64,000 nucleotides of DNA from contig NZ_BPQE01000011.1 of NCBI RefSeq assembly GCF_022179085.1, positions 1 through 64,000 on the forward strand, given 5' to 3'. The first letter of the stretch is position 1. Each line of letters begins with the position of its first letter. The position numbers were made by a program, and so were the translations under genes. Below, piece after piece: positions 14,919 to 23,209 of this stretch. The notes under the pieces were generated by a model. The model was not told the origin of the DNA and did not search any database. It saw nothing but the letters and a program-made list of their open reading frames with translations. Source of the stretch: Methylobacterium aerolatum. GTDB taxonomy: Bacteria; Pseudomonadota; Alphaproteobacteria; Rhizobiales; Beijerinckiaceae.

Positions 14919-17621
14919 ATGGACGACCTGCTTCGTGAGTTTCTGACCGAGAGTGCCGAGCATCTCGACACGGTCGATTCGGAGCTCGTGCGGTTCGAGC
15001 AGGACCCGAACAACGAGACGATCCTGCGGAACATCTTCCGCCTGGTGCACACCATCAAGGGCACCTGCGGCTTCCTCGGCCTGCCCCGCCTGGAGGCGCT
15101 GGCCCACGCCGCCGAGACGCTGATGGGGCGCTTCCGCGACGGAATGCCGGCCACGTCGGCGAGCGTCACCCTGATCCTCGCGACCCTCGACCGCCTGAAG
15201 GCGATCCTCGGTGACCTCGAAGCCTCGGGCAGCGAGCCGGCGGGCGAGGACGTCGACCTGATCTCCGCCCTGGAGCGAATGTCCGAAGGCGGTGCGGCGC
15301 CGGAGCCGGCCAAGCCGGTTATGCCCGAGCCCGAGATCGTCCTGCCGGAGCCGGTCGTCCGCGAACTGAAGCCCGGCGAGGTCTCCCTTGAGGACCTTGA
15401 GGCCGCCTTCCTGGCTGCCCCGGGTCCCGACGAGGCCGACTTCGCCGCTCCCGCCCCGCCGCCGCCCGCGCCCGCCGTGGCTGCCGCGCCTGCCAAGGTC
15501 GAGCCTGCCAAGGTCGAGCCTGCCAAGGTCGAGCACGCGAAGTCGGAGGCGCCCGCCGCCGAATCCGAGGGCGGTCCCTCCAAGGTGCAGACGATCCGCG
15601 TGAACGTCGATACCCTCGAACACCTGATGACGATGGTCTCGGAACTGGTGCTCACCCGCAACCAGCTCCTGGAGATCGCCCGGCGGCACGAGGATTCCGC
15701 CTACAAGGTCCCGCTCCAGCGCCTCTCGCACGTGACCGCCGAGTTGCAGGAAGGCGTCATGAAGACGCGGATGCAGCCCATCGGCAACGCGTGGCAGAAG
15801 CTGCCCCGCGTGGTGCGCGACCTCTCGGCCGAACTCGGCAAGCAGATCGAGCTGGTCATGCAGGGCGCCGAGACCGAACTCGACCGGCAGGTGCTGGAGG
15901 TCATCAAGGACCCCCTGACCCACATGGTCCGCAATTCGGCCGACCACGGCCTCGAATCGACTGCCCAGCGCGTGGCGGCCGGAAAGCCGGCGCGGGGCAC
16001 GATCCGCCTTTCGGCCTTCCACGAGGGCGGCACGATCACCATCGAGATCTCGGACGACGGCAAGGGCCTCGACCTCGCCGCCATTCGCCGCAAGGCGGTG
16101 GAGCGCAACCTTGCCGCCGCCGCCGACATCGACAGGATGACCGACGCGCAGGTCGCGAAGTTCATCTTCCACGCGGGCTTCTCGACGGCGGCGGCCGTCA
16201 CCTCGGTCTCCGGCCGGGGCGTCGGCATGGACGTGGTGAAGACCAACATCGAGACCATCGGCGGCGTCATCGACATCGCGACCCAGGCGGGCAAGGGCAC
16301 CGTCTTCACGATCAAGATCCCGCTGACGCTCGCCATCGTCGCCGCGCTCATCGTCCGGGCCGGCGAGCAGCGCTTCGCCCTGCCGCAGGTGGCGGTGCTG
16401 GAACTGGTGCGGGTCGGCGCCGGGGCGCAGGCGGTGGAGCACATCAACGGCTCGCCGGTGCTGCGCCTGCGGGAGCGGCTCCTGCCGATCGTCTCCCTCA
16501 CCGGCCTGCTCGGCGCGGAGACCGCCGTCGAGGCCACGGGCTTCGTGGTGGTGGCCCAGGTCGGCCGCCAGCGCTTCGGCATCCTCGTCGACGAGGTCTT
16601 CCATACGGAGGAGATCGTCGTGAAGCCGATGTCGGCGAAGCTGCGGCACATCCCGCTGTTCGCCGGCAACACCATCCTGGGCGACGGAGCCGTGGTGCTG
16701 ATCGTCGATCCCAACGGTGTCGCCAACCAAGTGGCGGCGGGCGTCCAGTCGGCCGCCGGTCAGGCCGAGGCGGAGGCCGCCGAGGCCGAGGCCACGGAGG
16801 CGACGACGACGCTCCTCGTGTTCAAGGGCGGCCACGGCGGCTTCAAGGCGGTTCCGCTCTCCCTCGTGACGCGCCTCGAGGAGATCGACAGCGAGAAGGT
16901 CGAACACCTGGGCGGGCGTCCGCTGATCCAGTACCGGGGCCGCCTGATGCCCCTCGTCCCGGCCGACGACGGCATCGTCATCCGCTCCGAGGGCAAGCAG
17001 GCCCTGGTGGTGTTCTCCGACGGCGAGCGCGCCATGGGCCTCGTCGTGGACGAGATCGTCGACATCGTGGAGGAGCGCCTGGACATCGAGATCGCGGCCG
17101 ACCGCTCGGACCTGATCGGCTCGGCGGTGCTGCGGGGCCGGGCGACCGACATCATCAACATCGCCCACTTCCTGCCCATGGCGTACGACGACTGGGCGCG
17201 GGGCCCGCGCAAGGCGCGCAAGGCCGCCGCGACGCTCCTGCTGGTGGACGACTCCGCCTTCTTCCGGGACATGCTGAGCCCGGTCCTGAAGGCGGCGGGG
17301 TTCCAGGTCGTCACAGCCGTCGGCGCCGACGAGGCCCTCGCCCTCCTGCAGGCCGATCAGCGCATCGGCGTGGTGGTGACGGATCTGGAGATGCCCGGCC
17401 GCAGCGGCTTCGATCTCGTGGCCGCGATGCGCGCCTCCGGCGGCGCGCTTGCCGGGATGCCCGTGATCGGCCTGTCGGGCGCGATCGGGGCCGATGCCCT
17501 CGCCCGGGCGCGGTCCCTCGCGATCACCGATCTCGTGGCCAAGTTCGACCGGAGCGGCCTCGTCGCCGCCCTGGGCGAGATCGAGGCGTCCGCCGAGGAC
17601 GCCCTTGCCGAAGCTGCCTGA
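14919..17621 (+). CDS. cheA: Chemotaxis histidine kinase CheA with C-terminal receiver
   Basis: CheA autophosphorylates in response to chemoreceptors and passes phosphate to CheY and CheB. The 900-residue protein has an Hpt domain with His44 in LVHTIKGTCGF, then a Pro/Ala linker with a short AKVEP repeat (~residues 190-205). A dimerisation domain follows (VNVDTLEHLMTMVSELVLTR), then an ATPase with N-box HMVRNSADHGLE and G-box SGRGVGMDVVK. A CheW-like domain comes next (~residues 480-600), a second CheW-like domain (~625-755), and a receiver (LLLVDDSAFFRDM, phospho-Asp in VVTDLEMPG). Standard CheA lacks the second CheW-like domain and the receiver, which could act as a phosphate sink. It is first in the cheAWYBR series. 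Confidence 0.95.
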   Translation: MDDLLREFLTESAEHLDTVDSELVRFEQDPNNETILRNIFRLVHTIKGTCGFLGLPRLEALAHAAETLMGRFRDGMPATSASVTLILATLDRLKAILGDLEASGSEPAGEDVDLISALERMSEGGAAPEPAKPVMPEPEIVLPEPVVRELKPGEVSLEDLEAAFLAAPGPDEADFAAPAPPPPAPAVAAAPAKVEPAKVEPAKVEHAKSEAPAAESEGGPSKVQTIRVNVDTLEHLMTMVSELVLTRNQLLEIARRHEDSAYKVPLQRLSHVTAELQEGVMKTRMQPIGNAWQKLPRVVRDLSAELGKQIELVMQGAETELDRQVLEVIKDPLTHMVRNSADHGLESTAQRVAAGKPARGTIRLSAFHEGGTITIEISDDGKGLDLAAIRRKAVERNLAAAADIDRMTDAQVAKFIFHAGFSTAAAVTSVSGRGVGMDVVKTNIETIGGVIDIATQAGKGTVFTIKIPLTLAIVAALIVRAGEQRFALPQVAVLELVRVGAGAQAVEHINGSPVLRLRERLLPIVSLTGLLGAETAVEATGFVVVAQVGRQRFGILVDEVFHTEEIVVKPMSAKLRHIPLFAGNTILGDGAVVLIVDPNGVANQVAAGVQSAAGQAEAEAAEAEATEATTTLLVFKGGHGGFKAVPLSLVTRLEEIDSEKVEHLGGRPLIQYRGRLMPLVPADDGIVIRSEGKQALVVFSDGERAMGLVVDEIVDIVEERLDIEIAADRSDLIGSAVLRGRATDIINIAHFLPMAYDDWARGPRKARKAAATLLLVDDSAFFRDMLSPVLKAAGFQVVTAVGADEALALLQADQRIGVVVTDLEMPGRSGFDLVAAMRASGGALAGMPVIGLSGAIGADALARARSLAITDLVAKFDRSGLVAALGEIEASAEDALAEAA

Positions 17622-17672
17622 CGCAGCCGCCCCACCAACGACCCGTCCCGACCGTTTCGCAGAGTGCGTGAG

Positions 17673-18176
17673 ATGAAGGCAGCCAACGCCAACGGCGCCG
17701 AGACCGGCCCGACCGAGGACTTCGTCACCGTCCATGTCGACGGAGTCCTGTTCGGCCTCGCGATCGAGCGTGTCCACGACGTGTTCGTCCCCTCCGGCGT
17801 CACCCCGGTGCCGCTGGCGCCGCCGGAGATCGTCGGCCTCCTCAACCTGCGCGGGCGCGTGGTGACGGCGCTCTGCCTGCGCCGCCGCCTCGGCATGGCC
17901 CCGGCCGCGGGCGGCCGCGACGAGGCCGCCGGTCCCAATGACCGGGGCATGGCGATCGGCCTGGAACAGGGCGGCGAAACCTTCGCCCTCATCGTCGATG
18001 GCGTCGGCGAGGTGCTGAAGCTCGGCGGCGACACGCGAGAGAACGCGCCGATCAACCTCGATGCGCGCTGGCGCGACCTGACGGTCTGCGTCCACCGCCT
18101 CGAATCGCGCCTCCTCGTCATCCTCGACGTGGACGCCCTGCTGAACTTCGGCGCCCGCGGCGCCGAGGCGGCCTGA
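17673..18176 (+). CDS. cheW: Chemotaxis coupling protein CheW
   Basis: CheW links chemoreceptors to CheA at the inner membrane. The 167-residue protein is a single CheW domain: FVTVHVDGVLFGLAIERVHDVF, PLAPPEIVGLLNLRGRVVTAL and a C-terminal VILDVDALLNF. A GTG at 17664 would add three residues; ATG 17673 is preferred. It begins 51 bp after cheA and ends 11 bp before cheY, so the genes form one transcription unit. Confidence 0.93.
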   Translation: MKAANANGAETGPTEDFVTVHVDGVLFGLAIERVHDVFVPSGVTPVPLAPPEIVGLLNLRGRVVTALCLRRRLGMAPAAGGRDEAAGPNDRGMAIGLEQGGETFALIVDGVGEVLKLGGDTRENAPINLDARWRDLTVCVHRLESRLLVILDVDALLNFGARGAEAA

Positions 18177-18187
18177 GGAGCGATGCG

Positions 18188-18580
18188 ATGAGCCAGCGTG
18201 ACACGACCTGCCTCGTGGTCGACGACTCCGCCGTGATCCGCAAGGTCGCGCGCCGGATCATCGAGGAGATCGGCTTCCTCGTGAGCGAGGCGGAGGACGG
18301 GGCGAACGCCCTGGAAGTCTGCGCGGAGGCGATGCCGGACGTGATCCTGCTCGATTGGAACATGCCGAACAAGGACGGCTACGCCTTCCTTCAGGAGTTG
18401 CGGCGGACCGAAGCCGGCCTCAAGCCGAAGGTGATCTTCTGCACCACCGAGAACGATGTCGGCGCGATCGCGCGCGCCCTCCGGGCCGGCGCCGACGAAT
18501 ACATCATGAAGCCCTTCGACCGGGACATCCTGACCGCCAAGCTTGAGCAGGTCGGAGTCTCCGCGCGGCTCGACGCCTGA
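18188..18580 (+). CDS. cheY: CheY-type single-domain response regulator
   Basis: The 130-residue receiver takes phosphate from CheA and normally acts on the flagellar motor. The acidic pocket DDSAVIRK, phospho-acceptor Asp in VILLDWNMPNKDG, the conserved Thr in IFCTTEND and Lys in YIMKPFD are all present, so it should be phosphorylated normally. No output domain is attached. It lies between cheW and cheB on the same strand. Whether it controls flagella or another output cannot be told from this window, which has no flagellar genes. Confidence 0.92.
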   Translation: MSQRDTTCLVVDDSAVIRKVARRIIEEIGFLVSEAEDGANALEVCAEAMPDVILLDWNMPNKDGYAFLQELRRTEAGLKPKVIFCTTENDVGAIARALRAGADEYIMKPFDRDILTAKLEQVGVSARLDA

Positions 18581-18675
18581 TCGGGCAGAACCACAAAGCG
18601 TTGCGCATCGTCCGCGGAATCAGCGGCGGGGACGGCGGGGCTTCACCCCGCCCGGGCGAGGGAGAGGAACAGGGT

Positions 18676-19860
18676 ATGTCTTCCGGTTCTGCTGTGCCGT
18701 CACCGCGCCCGATCGCCCCGAGTCCGGGCGGCGCGGCGGCCCCCCCGGTCAAGGTGCTGATCGCCGACGATTCCGCCGTGGTCCGTGGGCTCGTCGCCCG
18801 CTGGATCACTGAGGCCGGGTTCCAGCTCGTGGGCACCGCCTCGAACGGCAAGATCGCCGTGGAGATGCTGATTCGGCACGATCCGGATGTGGTGCTCCTC
18901 GACATCGACATGCCGGAACTCGACGGCACCGAGGCGCTGCCGAAGATGCTCGCCGCCAGCCCGGCGCTCCAGGTCGTCATGATGTCGACGCTGACGACGC
19001 GCAACGCCGACATCTCCCTGAAATGCCTCGCCCTCGGCGCGGTCGACTACATCGCCAAGCCCGAGAGCAACCGGGGCGTCACCACCTCCGACGCCTTCCG
19101 CACCGACCTGATCGAGCGCGTGCGCGTCTTCGGCGCGGCCCGCGTCCGCCGCCGTCCGGCACCCCTCTCCCCCGCCCCCAGCCCCGCGCCCGCCGCCTCG
19201 CCCGCCGCTCCTGCGGCGCAAAAGCCCGCCGCGCCGGCGATCCGCCTGCGCCCCCGCGCCCGGAGCGGGATCGTGCCGCGGGTCCTGCTGATCGGCTCAT
19301 CGACCGGCGGTCCCAAGGCCGTGAACGAGACGCTGGCGGGCATCGGCGCCGCGGCGCTGCGCCGGGTGCCGACGCTCATCGTGCAGCACATGCCGCCGGT
19401 CTTCACCGCGGTCTTCGCCGAGCACATCTCCGCCAAGGTCGGCCTGCCGGCGGCCGAAGGCAAGATGGACGAGCGCCTGGAGCCGGGCCGGATCTACGTC
19501 GCGCCCGGCGGCCGCCACATGGGCCTCGCGCAGGCCGCCGGCGGCCCCGTCATCAAGCTCAACGACGGGCCCCAGGTGAATTTCTGCCGCCCGGCCGTGG
19601 ACGTGCTGTTCAAGGACGCGGCCGCAATCTTCGGCGCGGCCACGGCCTCGGTGATCCTCACCGGCATGGGATCCGACGGCACCAACGGCGCCCGCGCCCT
19701 GGTGGAGGCGGGCGGGCCGGTCCTCGCGCAGGACGAGGCCAGCAGCACCGTCTGGGGCATGCCGGGCAGCGTCGCCCGGGCCGGGCTCGCCGAGGCCATC
19801 CTCCCCCTGTCCGAGATCGGGCCGGCATTGCGGGCTCTGATCACGGGGCAGGCGGCATGA
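18676..19860 (+). CDS. cheB: Chemotaxis methylesterase CheB
   Basis: CheB demethylates or deamidates receptor glutamates to provide adaptation. The 394-residue protein has an N-terminal receiver (VLIADDSAVVRGL, VVLLDIDMPELDG), a Pro/Ala linker, and the esterase domain with the catalytic triad: Ser in IGSSTGGPKAV, His in VQHMPPVFT and Asp in TGMGSDGTNGA. ATG 18676 has GGAG and AGGG upstream and gives the normal N-terminus; an in-frame TTG at 18601 would add 25 unconserved residues. The stop overlaps the cheR start as ATGA, indicating translational coupling. Confidence 0.94.
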   Translation: MSSGSAVPSPRPIAPSPGGAAAPPVKVLIADDSAVVRGLVARWITEAGFQLVGTASNGKIAVEMLIRHDPDVVLLDIDMPELDGTEALPKMLAASPALQVVMMSTLTTRNADISLKCLALGAVDYIAKPESNRGVTTSDAFRTDLIERVRVFGAARVRRRPAPLSPAPSPAPAASPAAPAAQKPAAPAIRLRPRARSGIVPRVLLIGSSTGGPKAVNETLAGIGAAALRRVPTLIVQHMPPVFTAVFAEHISAKVGLPAAEGKMDERLEPGRIYVAPGGRHMGLAQAAGGPVIKLNDGPQVNFCRPAVDVLFKDAAAIFGAATASVILTGMGSDGTNGARALVEAGGPVLAQDEASSTVWGMPGSVARAGLAEAILPLSEIGPALRALITGQAA

Positions 19861-20702
19861 CCGACCTCGATTTCGAGTACCTGCGCGGCTACATCAAGCA
19901 GCGGTCCGGCCTCGCCCTCACGGCCGAGAAGCGCTACCTCGTGGAAAGCCGCCTCTCGCCGCTCTGCCGCCGCTTCGGCGCCGCCAGCCTGCACGACCTG
20001 ATCGGCAAGCTGAAGACGCCCCACGACAAGGTCCTCGAACGGACCGTGGTGGAGGCGATGACGACGAACGAGACGTTCTTCTTCCGCGACCGTCTGCCCT
20101 TCGACCTGTTCCGCGATACGATCCTGCCGGAGGCGCTCGCCCGGAACGCCGGCCGCCGCAAGCTGCGGATCTGGTGTGCCGCCGCCTCGACGGGGCAGGA
20201 GCCCTATTCCATCGCGATGCTGTTGCAGGAGGCCGGCGCCCGGCTCTCCGGCTGGCAGGTCGATATCCTGGCGACCGACATCTCCCTCGACGTGCTGGAG
20301 AAGGCGAGGCTCGGCATCTACAGCCAGTTCGAGGTCCAGCGCGGCCTGCCGGTGCAGTGGCTCCTGAAGCACTTCACCCAGACGGGCGACCAGTGGCAGA
20401 TCTCCCCGTCCCTGCGGGCGATGGTGGAATACCGGCCGTTCAACCTGCTCCACGGCTTCGAGGCGCTCGGCCAGTTCGACGTGATCTTCTGCCGGAACGT
20501 CCTGATCTACTTCGACGCGCCGACGAAGTCCGACATCCTGACCCGCTTCGGCACGAGTCTCGCCCCGGGCGGCGCGCTGCTCCTGGGGGCCGCCGAGACG
20601 GTGATCGGCCTCACCGACAAGCTCATCCCCGACGCGAAGCACCGGGGCGTTTACGGCCATGCTCCGGCCCGGCCGCCGGCGCTGCGGGCGGCGGTGGGTT
20701 AA
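19857..20702 (+). CDS. cheR: Chemotaxis methyltransferase CheR
   Basis: CheR methylates chemoreceptor glutamates using S-adenosylmethionine. The 281-residue protein has the N-terminal helical domain (residues ~1-70), then EAMTTNETFFFRD, the SAM-binding IWCAAASTGQEPYSIAM, ILATDISLDVLEKA, and FCRNVLIYFD. The start ATG 19857 overlaps the cheB TGA. It is the last gene of the cheAWYBR cluster. No receptor gene is in the cluster; the nearest one starts at 40815. Confidence 0.95.
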   Translation: MTDLDFEYLRGYIKQRSGLALTAEKRYLVESRLSPLCRRFGAASLHDLIGKLKTPHDKVLERTVVEAMTTNETFFFRDRLPFDLFRDTILPEALARNAGRRKLRIWCAAASTGQEPYSIAMLLQEAGARLSGWQVDILATDISLDVLEKARLGIYSQFEVQRGLPVQWLLKHFTQTGDQWQISPSLRAMVEYRPFNLLHGFEALGQFDVIFCRNVLIYFDAPTKSDILTRFGTSLAPGGALLLGAAETVIGLTDKLIPDAKHRGVYGHAPARPPALRAAVG

Positions 20703-20732
20703 CGGCGCCGGCGCCCCGGCACCTCGCGCCCG

Positions 20733-21683
20733 TCAGGTCCGCGAGGGGAGGGCGTCGAGCAGGCGGTTGCCGATCTCGGAGAAGTCCGCGTTCTCGCCCC
20801 GCTGGCCGGGGGGCGGGGCGTAGATCCGCAGGATCTTCGGCATCACCTTGAAGTGGGCCGGGGTGTGGGTGGTCAACTCGCCGTCGGTGTTCACCGGGCG
20901 GGGCTTGCGGGTGGTCAGCCTGATCTCCCGCGTCTTGAAGGCCCGGACATCCGCCGCCTTGCCGTGCGTGCCCCGGCGCAGGGCCGGGAGCAGGGCGATG
21001 AGCCGCCACCAGTGGGCGATCTCCAGGCTGTAGAAATCGAGGTTGCCGTCATCGACGGAGGCGGTCTGCTCCACCGTCATGCCGCCGCCGTAGTGGCGGC
21101 CGTTGCCCACGGAGACCTGGATCGTCACCACCTTCTCCGTCCTGCCGTCGTGCTCGATGGTGACGCCGAAGGGGCGGACCTTGCGCAGCACCCGGAAGGC
21201 GGCCACCGCGTAGCCGAACACGCCGAAGCGCTTCTTGGCCTCCGAGGTCAGTTCGCCCGCGAGTTCCGCCGAGAAGCCGATGCTCGCCACGTTGAAGTAG
21301 TAGTGTCCGTTCACCCAGCCGAGATCGACCGGCTGCGCCTCGGCCGTCGGAATGAAGCGCGCGGCGGCCAGGGGATCGAGGGGCAGGCCCAGCGACCGGG
21401 CGAGGTCGTTGGCGGTGCCGAGCGGCAGGATGGCCAGCGGCAACCCGGTCTCCACCAGGGCGGGCGCGGCGGCATTCATGGTGCCGTCCCCGCCGCCGAG
21501 GATCACGAAATCCACCTCGCCCGCCAGGGCGCGGATCGCGGCGCAGGCATCTGCGCCCTTCGGCGGATCGACGGGCGTGACCCCGCCCTCCCGCAGGGCT
21601 TGTCGAATGGCGTCGAGGGGGACGTTGCCGTTGCGCGCCTTTGCGTTGCAGACGAGCAGGGCACGCCGGGTCTCAGCGGTCAT
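20733..21683 (-). CDS. Lipid kinase, diacylglycerol-kinase catalytic family (YegS-like)
   Basis: The 316-residue protein has the diacylglycerol-kinase-type catalytic domain: FVILGGGDGTMNAAAPAL for ATP binding and LPLGTANDLARSLGLP. The C-terminal beta-sandwich carries VQVSVGNGRHYGGGM and PVNTDGEL. Such enzymes phosphorylate diacylglycerol, sphingosine-type bases or phosphatidylglycerol at the membrane; the substrate here is unknown. The gene faces cheR, with a 30-bp gap between the two stops. Confidence 0.85.
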   Translation of the reverse strand: MTAETRRALLVCNAKARNGNVPLDAIRQALREGGVTPVDPPKGADACAAIRALAGEVDFVILGGGDGTMNAAAPALVETGLPLAILPLGTANDLARSLGLPLDPLAAARFIPTAEAQPVDLGWVNGHYYFNVASIGFSAELAGELTSEAKKRFGVFGYAVAAFRVLRKVRPFGVTIEHDGRTEKVVTIQVSVGNGRHYGGGMTVEQTASVDDGNLDFYSLEIAHWWRLIALLPALRRGTHGKAADVRAFKTREIRLTTRKPRPVNTDGELTTHTPAHFKVMPKILRIYAPPPGQRGENADFSEIGNRLLDALPSRT

Positions 21684-21798
21684 CGCGGGGCCAAGGGGTT
21701 ATCGAGGATGGGGTGAGCGAAGAAAGGCTGTCGCGGAAGGCGATGGCTTGCGAGGGCCGGGGGGATGGAACGGCATCCCCAACAGGCTTCGACGTTGT

Positions 21799-21984
21799 GT
21801 GTCTGGCCGGACAATCGCTGCCCCCCGTCCCACCCCCTCATCTTGAGGTGCGGCGAAGCCGCCTTGAAGGCGGGCTCCAGAAGGCCCTGCGATCCCTGGA
21901 GCCCTCCTTCGAGGTCTCCGCTGCGCCTTGGCACCTCAGGATGAGGGCGCGGTGGGAGAGAGCGCTGACATTCCGGCCAGACAC
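21799..21984. repeat. Nested palindrome: type B repeat inside a 13-bp inverted repeat
   Basis: The core (21836-21946) begins CCTCATCTTGAGGTGC and ends GCACCTCAGGATGAGG. It is the same family as the copy at 35381, with a shared inner stretch TGGAGCCCTCCTTCGAG. Outer arms GTGTCTGGCCGGA (21799-21811) and TCCGGCCAGACAC (21972-21984) are perfect complements and differ from the core. The 555-bp gap between the lipid kinase and the next gene holds only this element. Confidence 0.75.
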
Positions 21985-22238
21985 TGAGGTCGATCTCCGG
22001 CATTCACCCGCATGTCCGCGTTTCGAAGGGAAGGCTGCCGGGACACCCGGCGGGGCGACCCTGTGACATTCCTGCACTTGGGCATCAGACGTTCGAACTC
22101 AACCCCATCATCCCCGATATTCGCAGCTGGTGCCGGCCCTCCGCACCTGCGATGCCTAGGGGAGAACGGAACCCATCCCGCCTCCGGTTGCGTTTTCACC
22201 CATCCCGCCCACCCTTTCGCCGCGGTCCGAACGGTCCC

Positions 22239-23093
22239 ATGCGCGTTCCTCCCTCCCTTCGCCCCATCGCCACGGCCGTCGGCCTGCTGCTGCCGCTGGC
22301 GAGCCTGCCCGCCCAGGCCGATCCCCGCTCCTGGGTCGATCCGCCCGCCAAGGGGGCTGCCGACAAGTCCGCCGCCGCCGACAAGGCCGGCACGGCGGAC
22401 CGGGGCGGGGCCAAGGTCACCGCCAAGGATTCAGTCAAGGACACGAAGGATACCGCGAAGGCCGGAACCGCCGTCGCGGAGGACAAGGTCGGTTCCAAGG
22501 GCATGGCCAAGGGGTCCGCTGCGCAGAACTCGTCGACCGGATCCCGCCTCGCGGAGACGCCCCGGCGCCAGCGCGCCGAGCGGATCGCGCGACATCGCGC
22601 CCCGGCGCCGCGGCGCTTGGCGGATACGCCCGCCGCGAATGGGATCCCGACCGGCTATGCCCCGGCGGGCCGGGTCGAGGCGGCGCAGGCGCTCGCGCTG
22701 GAGTACCTGTCGGTGGTCTCTTCGTCGGGCGAGGCGATGGTCGGCGCGACGCCGCGCTTCTACGGAACCCGCGTGCGGTTCTACGGGCGGCCCGCCACCC
22801 AGGCGGACCTTCTGGACGAGAAGCGCGACTTCGTCCGCCGCTGGCCGGAGCGCCGCTACGCCGCCCGCGCCTTCAACACCCGCTGTACGGCGGACGGATC
22901 GACCTGCGTGGTCCGCGCCATCGTCGATTTCCGGGCCGCCAGCCCCGAGCGTGGCGTCGTCTCGAAGGGCGCCTCTGAGCTCGTCCTGGAGGTGAGCTTC
23001 TCCGGCCAGCGACCGGTGATCGTCGCCGAGAGCGGGCGCGTGCTGCACCGGGGTGCCGACCGGGCCGAAGGGCCGGGTGCCGGACGGGGCTGA
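22239..23093 (+). CDS. Exported protein with a C-terminal NTF2-like domain
   Basis: The 284-residue protein starts with a signal peptide (IATAVGLLLPLASLPAQA) cleaved near residue 25. A long Ala/Lys/Asp-rich, low-complexity linker (residues ~35-115) follows. The C-terminal ~140 residues form an alpha+beta domain (ALALEYLSVVSSSGEAMVG, RFYGTRVRFYGRP, DEKRDFVRRWPERRYAAR, CVVRAIVDFRA) resembling NTF2-like domains found at the ends of exported Rhizobiales proteases. There is no catalytic motif. ATG 22239 was chosen because it precedes the signal peptide directly. Function unknown. Confidence 0.72.
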   Translation: MRVPPSLRPIATAVGLLLPLASLPAQADPRSWVDPPAKGAADKSAAADKAGTADRGGAKVTAKDSVKDTKDTAKAGTAVAEDKVGSKGMAKGSAAQNSSTGSRLAETPRRQRAERIARHRAPAPRRLADTPAANGIPTGYAPAGRVEAAQALALEYLSVVSSSGEAMVGATPRFYGTRVRFYGRPATQADLLDEKRDFVRRWPERRYAARAFNTRCTADGSTCVVRAIVDFRAASPERGVVSKGASELVLEVSFSGQRPVIVAESGRVLHRGADRAEGPGAGRG

Positions 23094-23209
23094 GGCCGCC
23101 AAGAGAACCGGGTGTGCCGCGACACAGGATTGCGGTCACGCCGGATTGCCACGCCATCGCGAACGGCACTAAACCCGCCGCGGTGGCGAGAGAGGCCAGG
23201 ATAGGACGG

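Noticed and set aside
14661-18095. A 1144-codon minus-strand frame antisense to cheA
   Set aside because: An artefact of GC-rich codon bias; composition is His/Asp/Arg/Gly-rich and cheA on the other strand is unambiguous.
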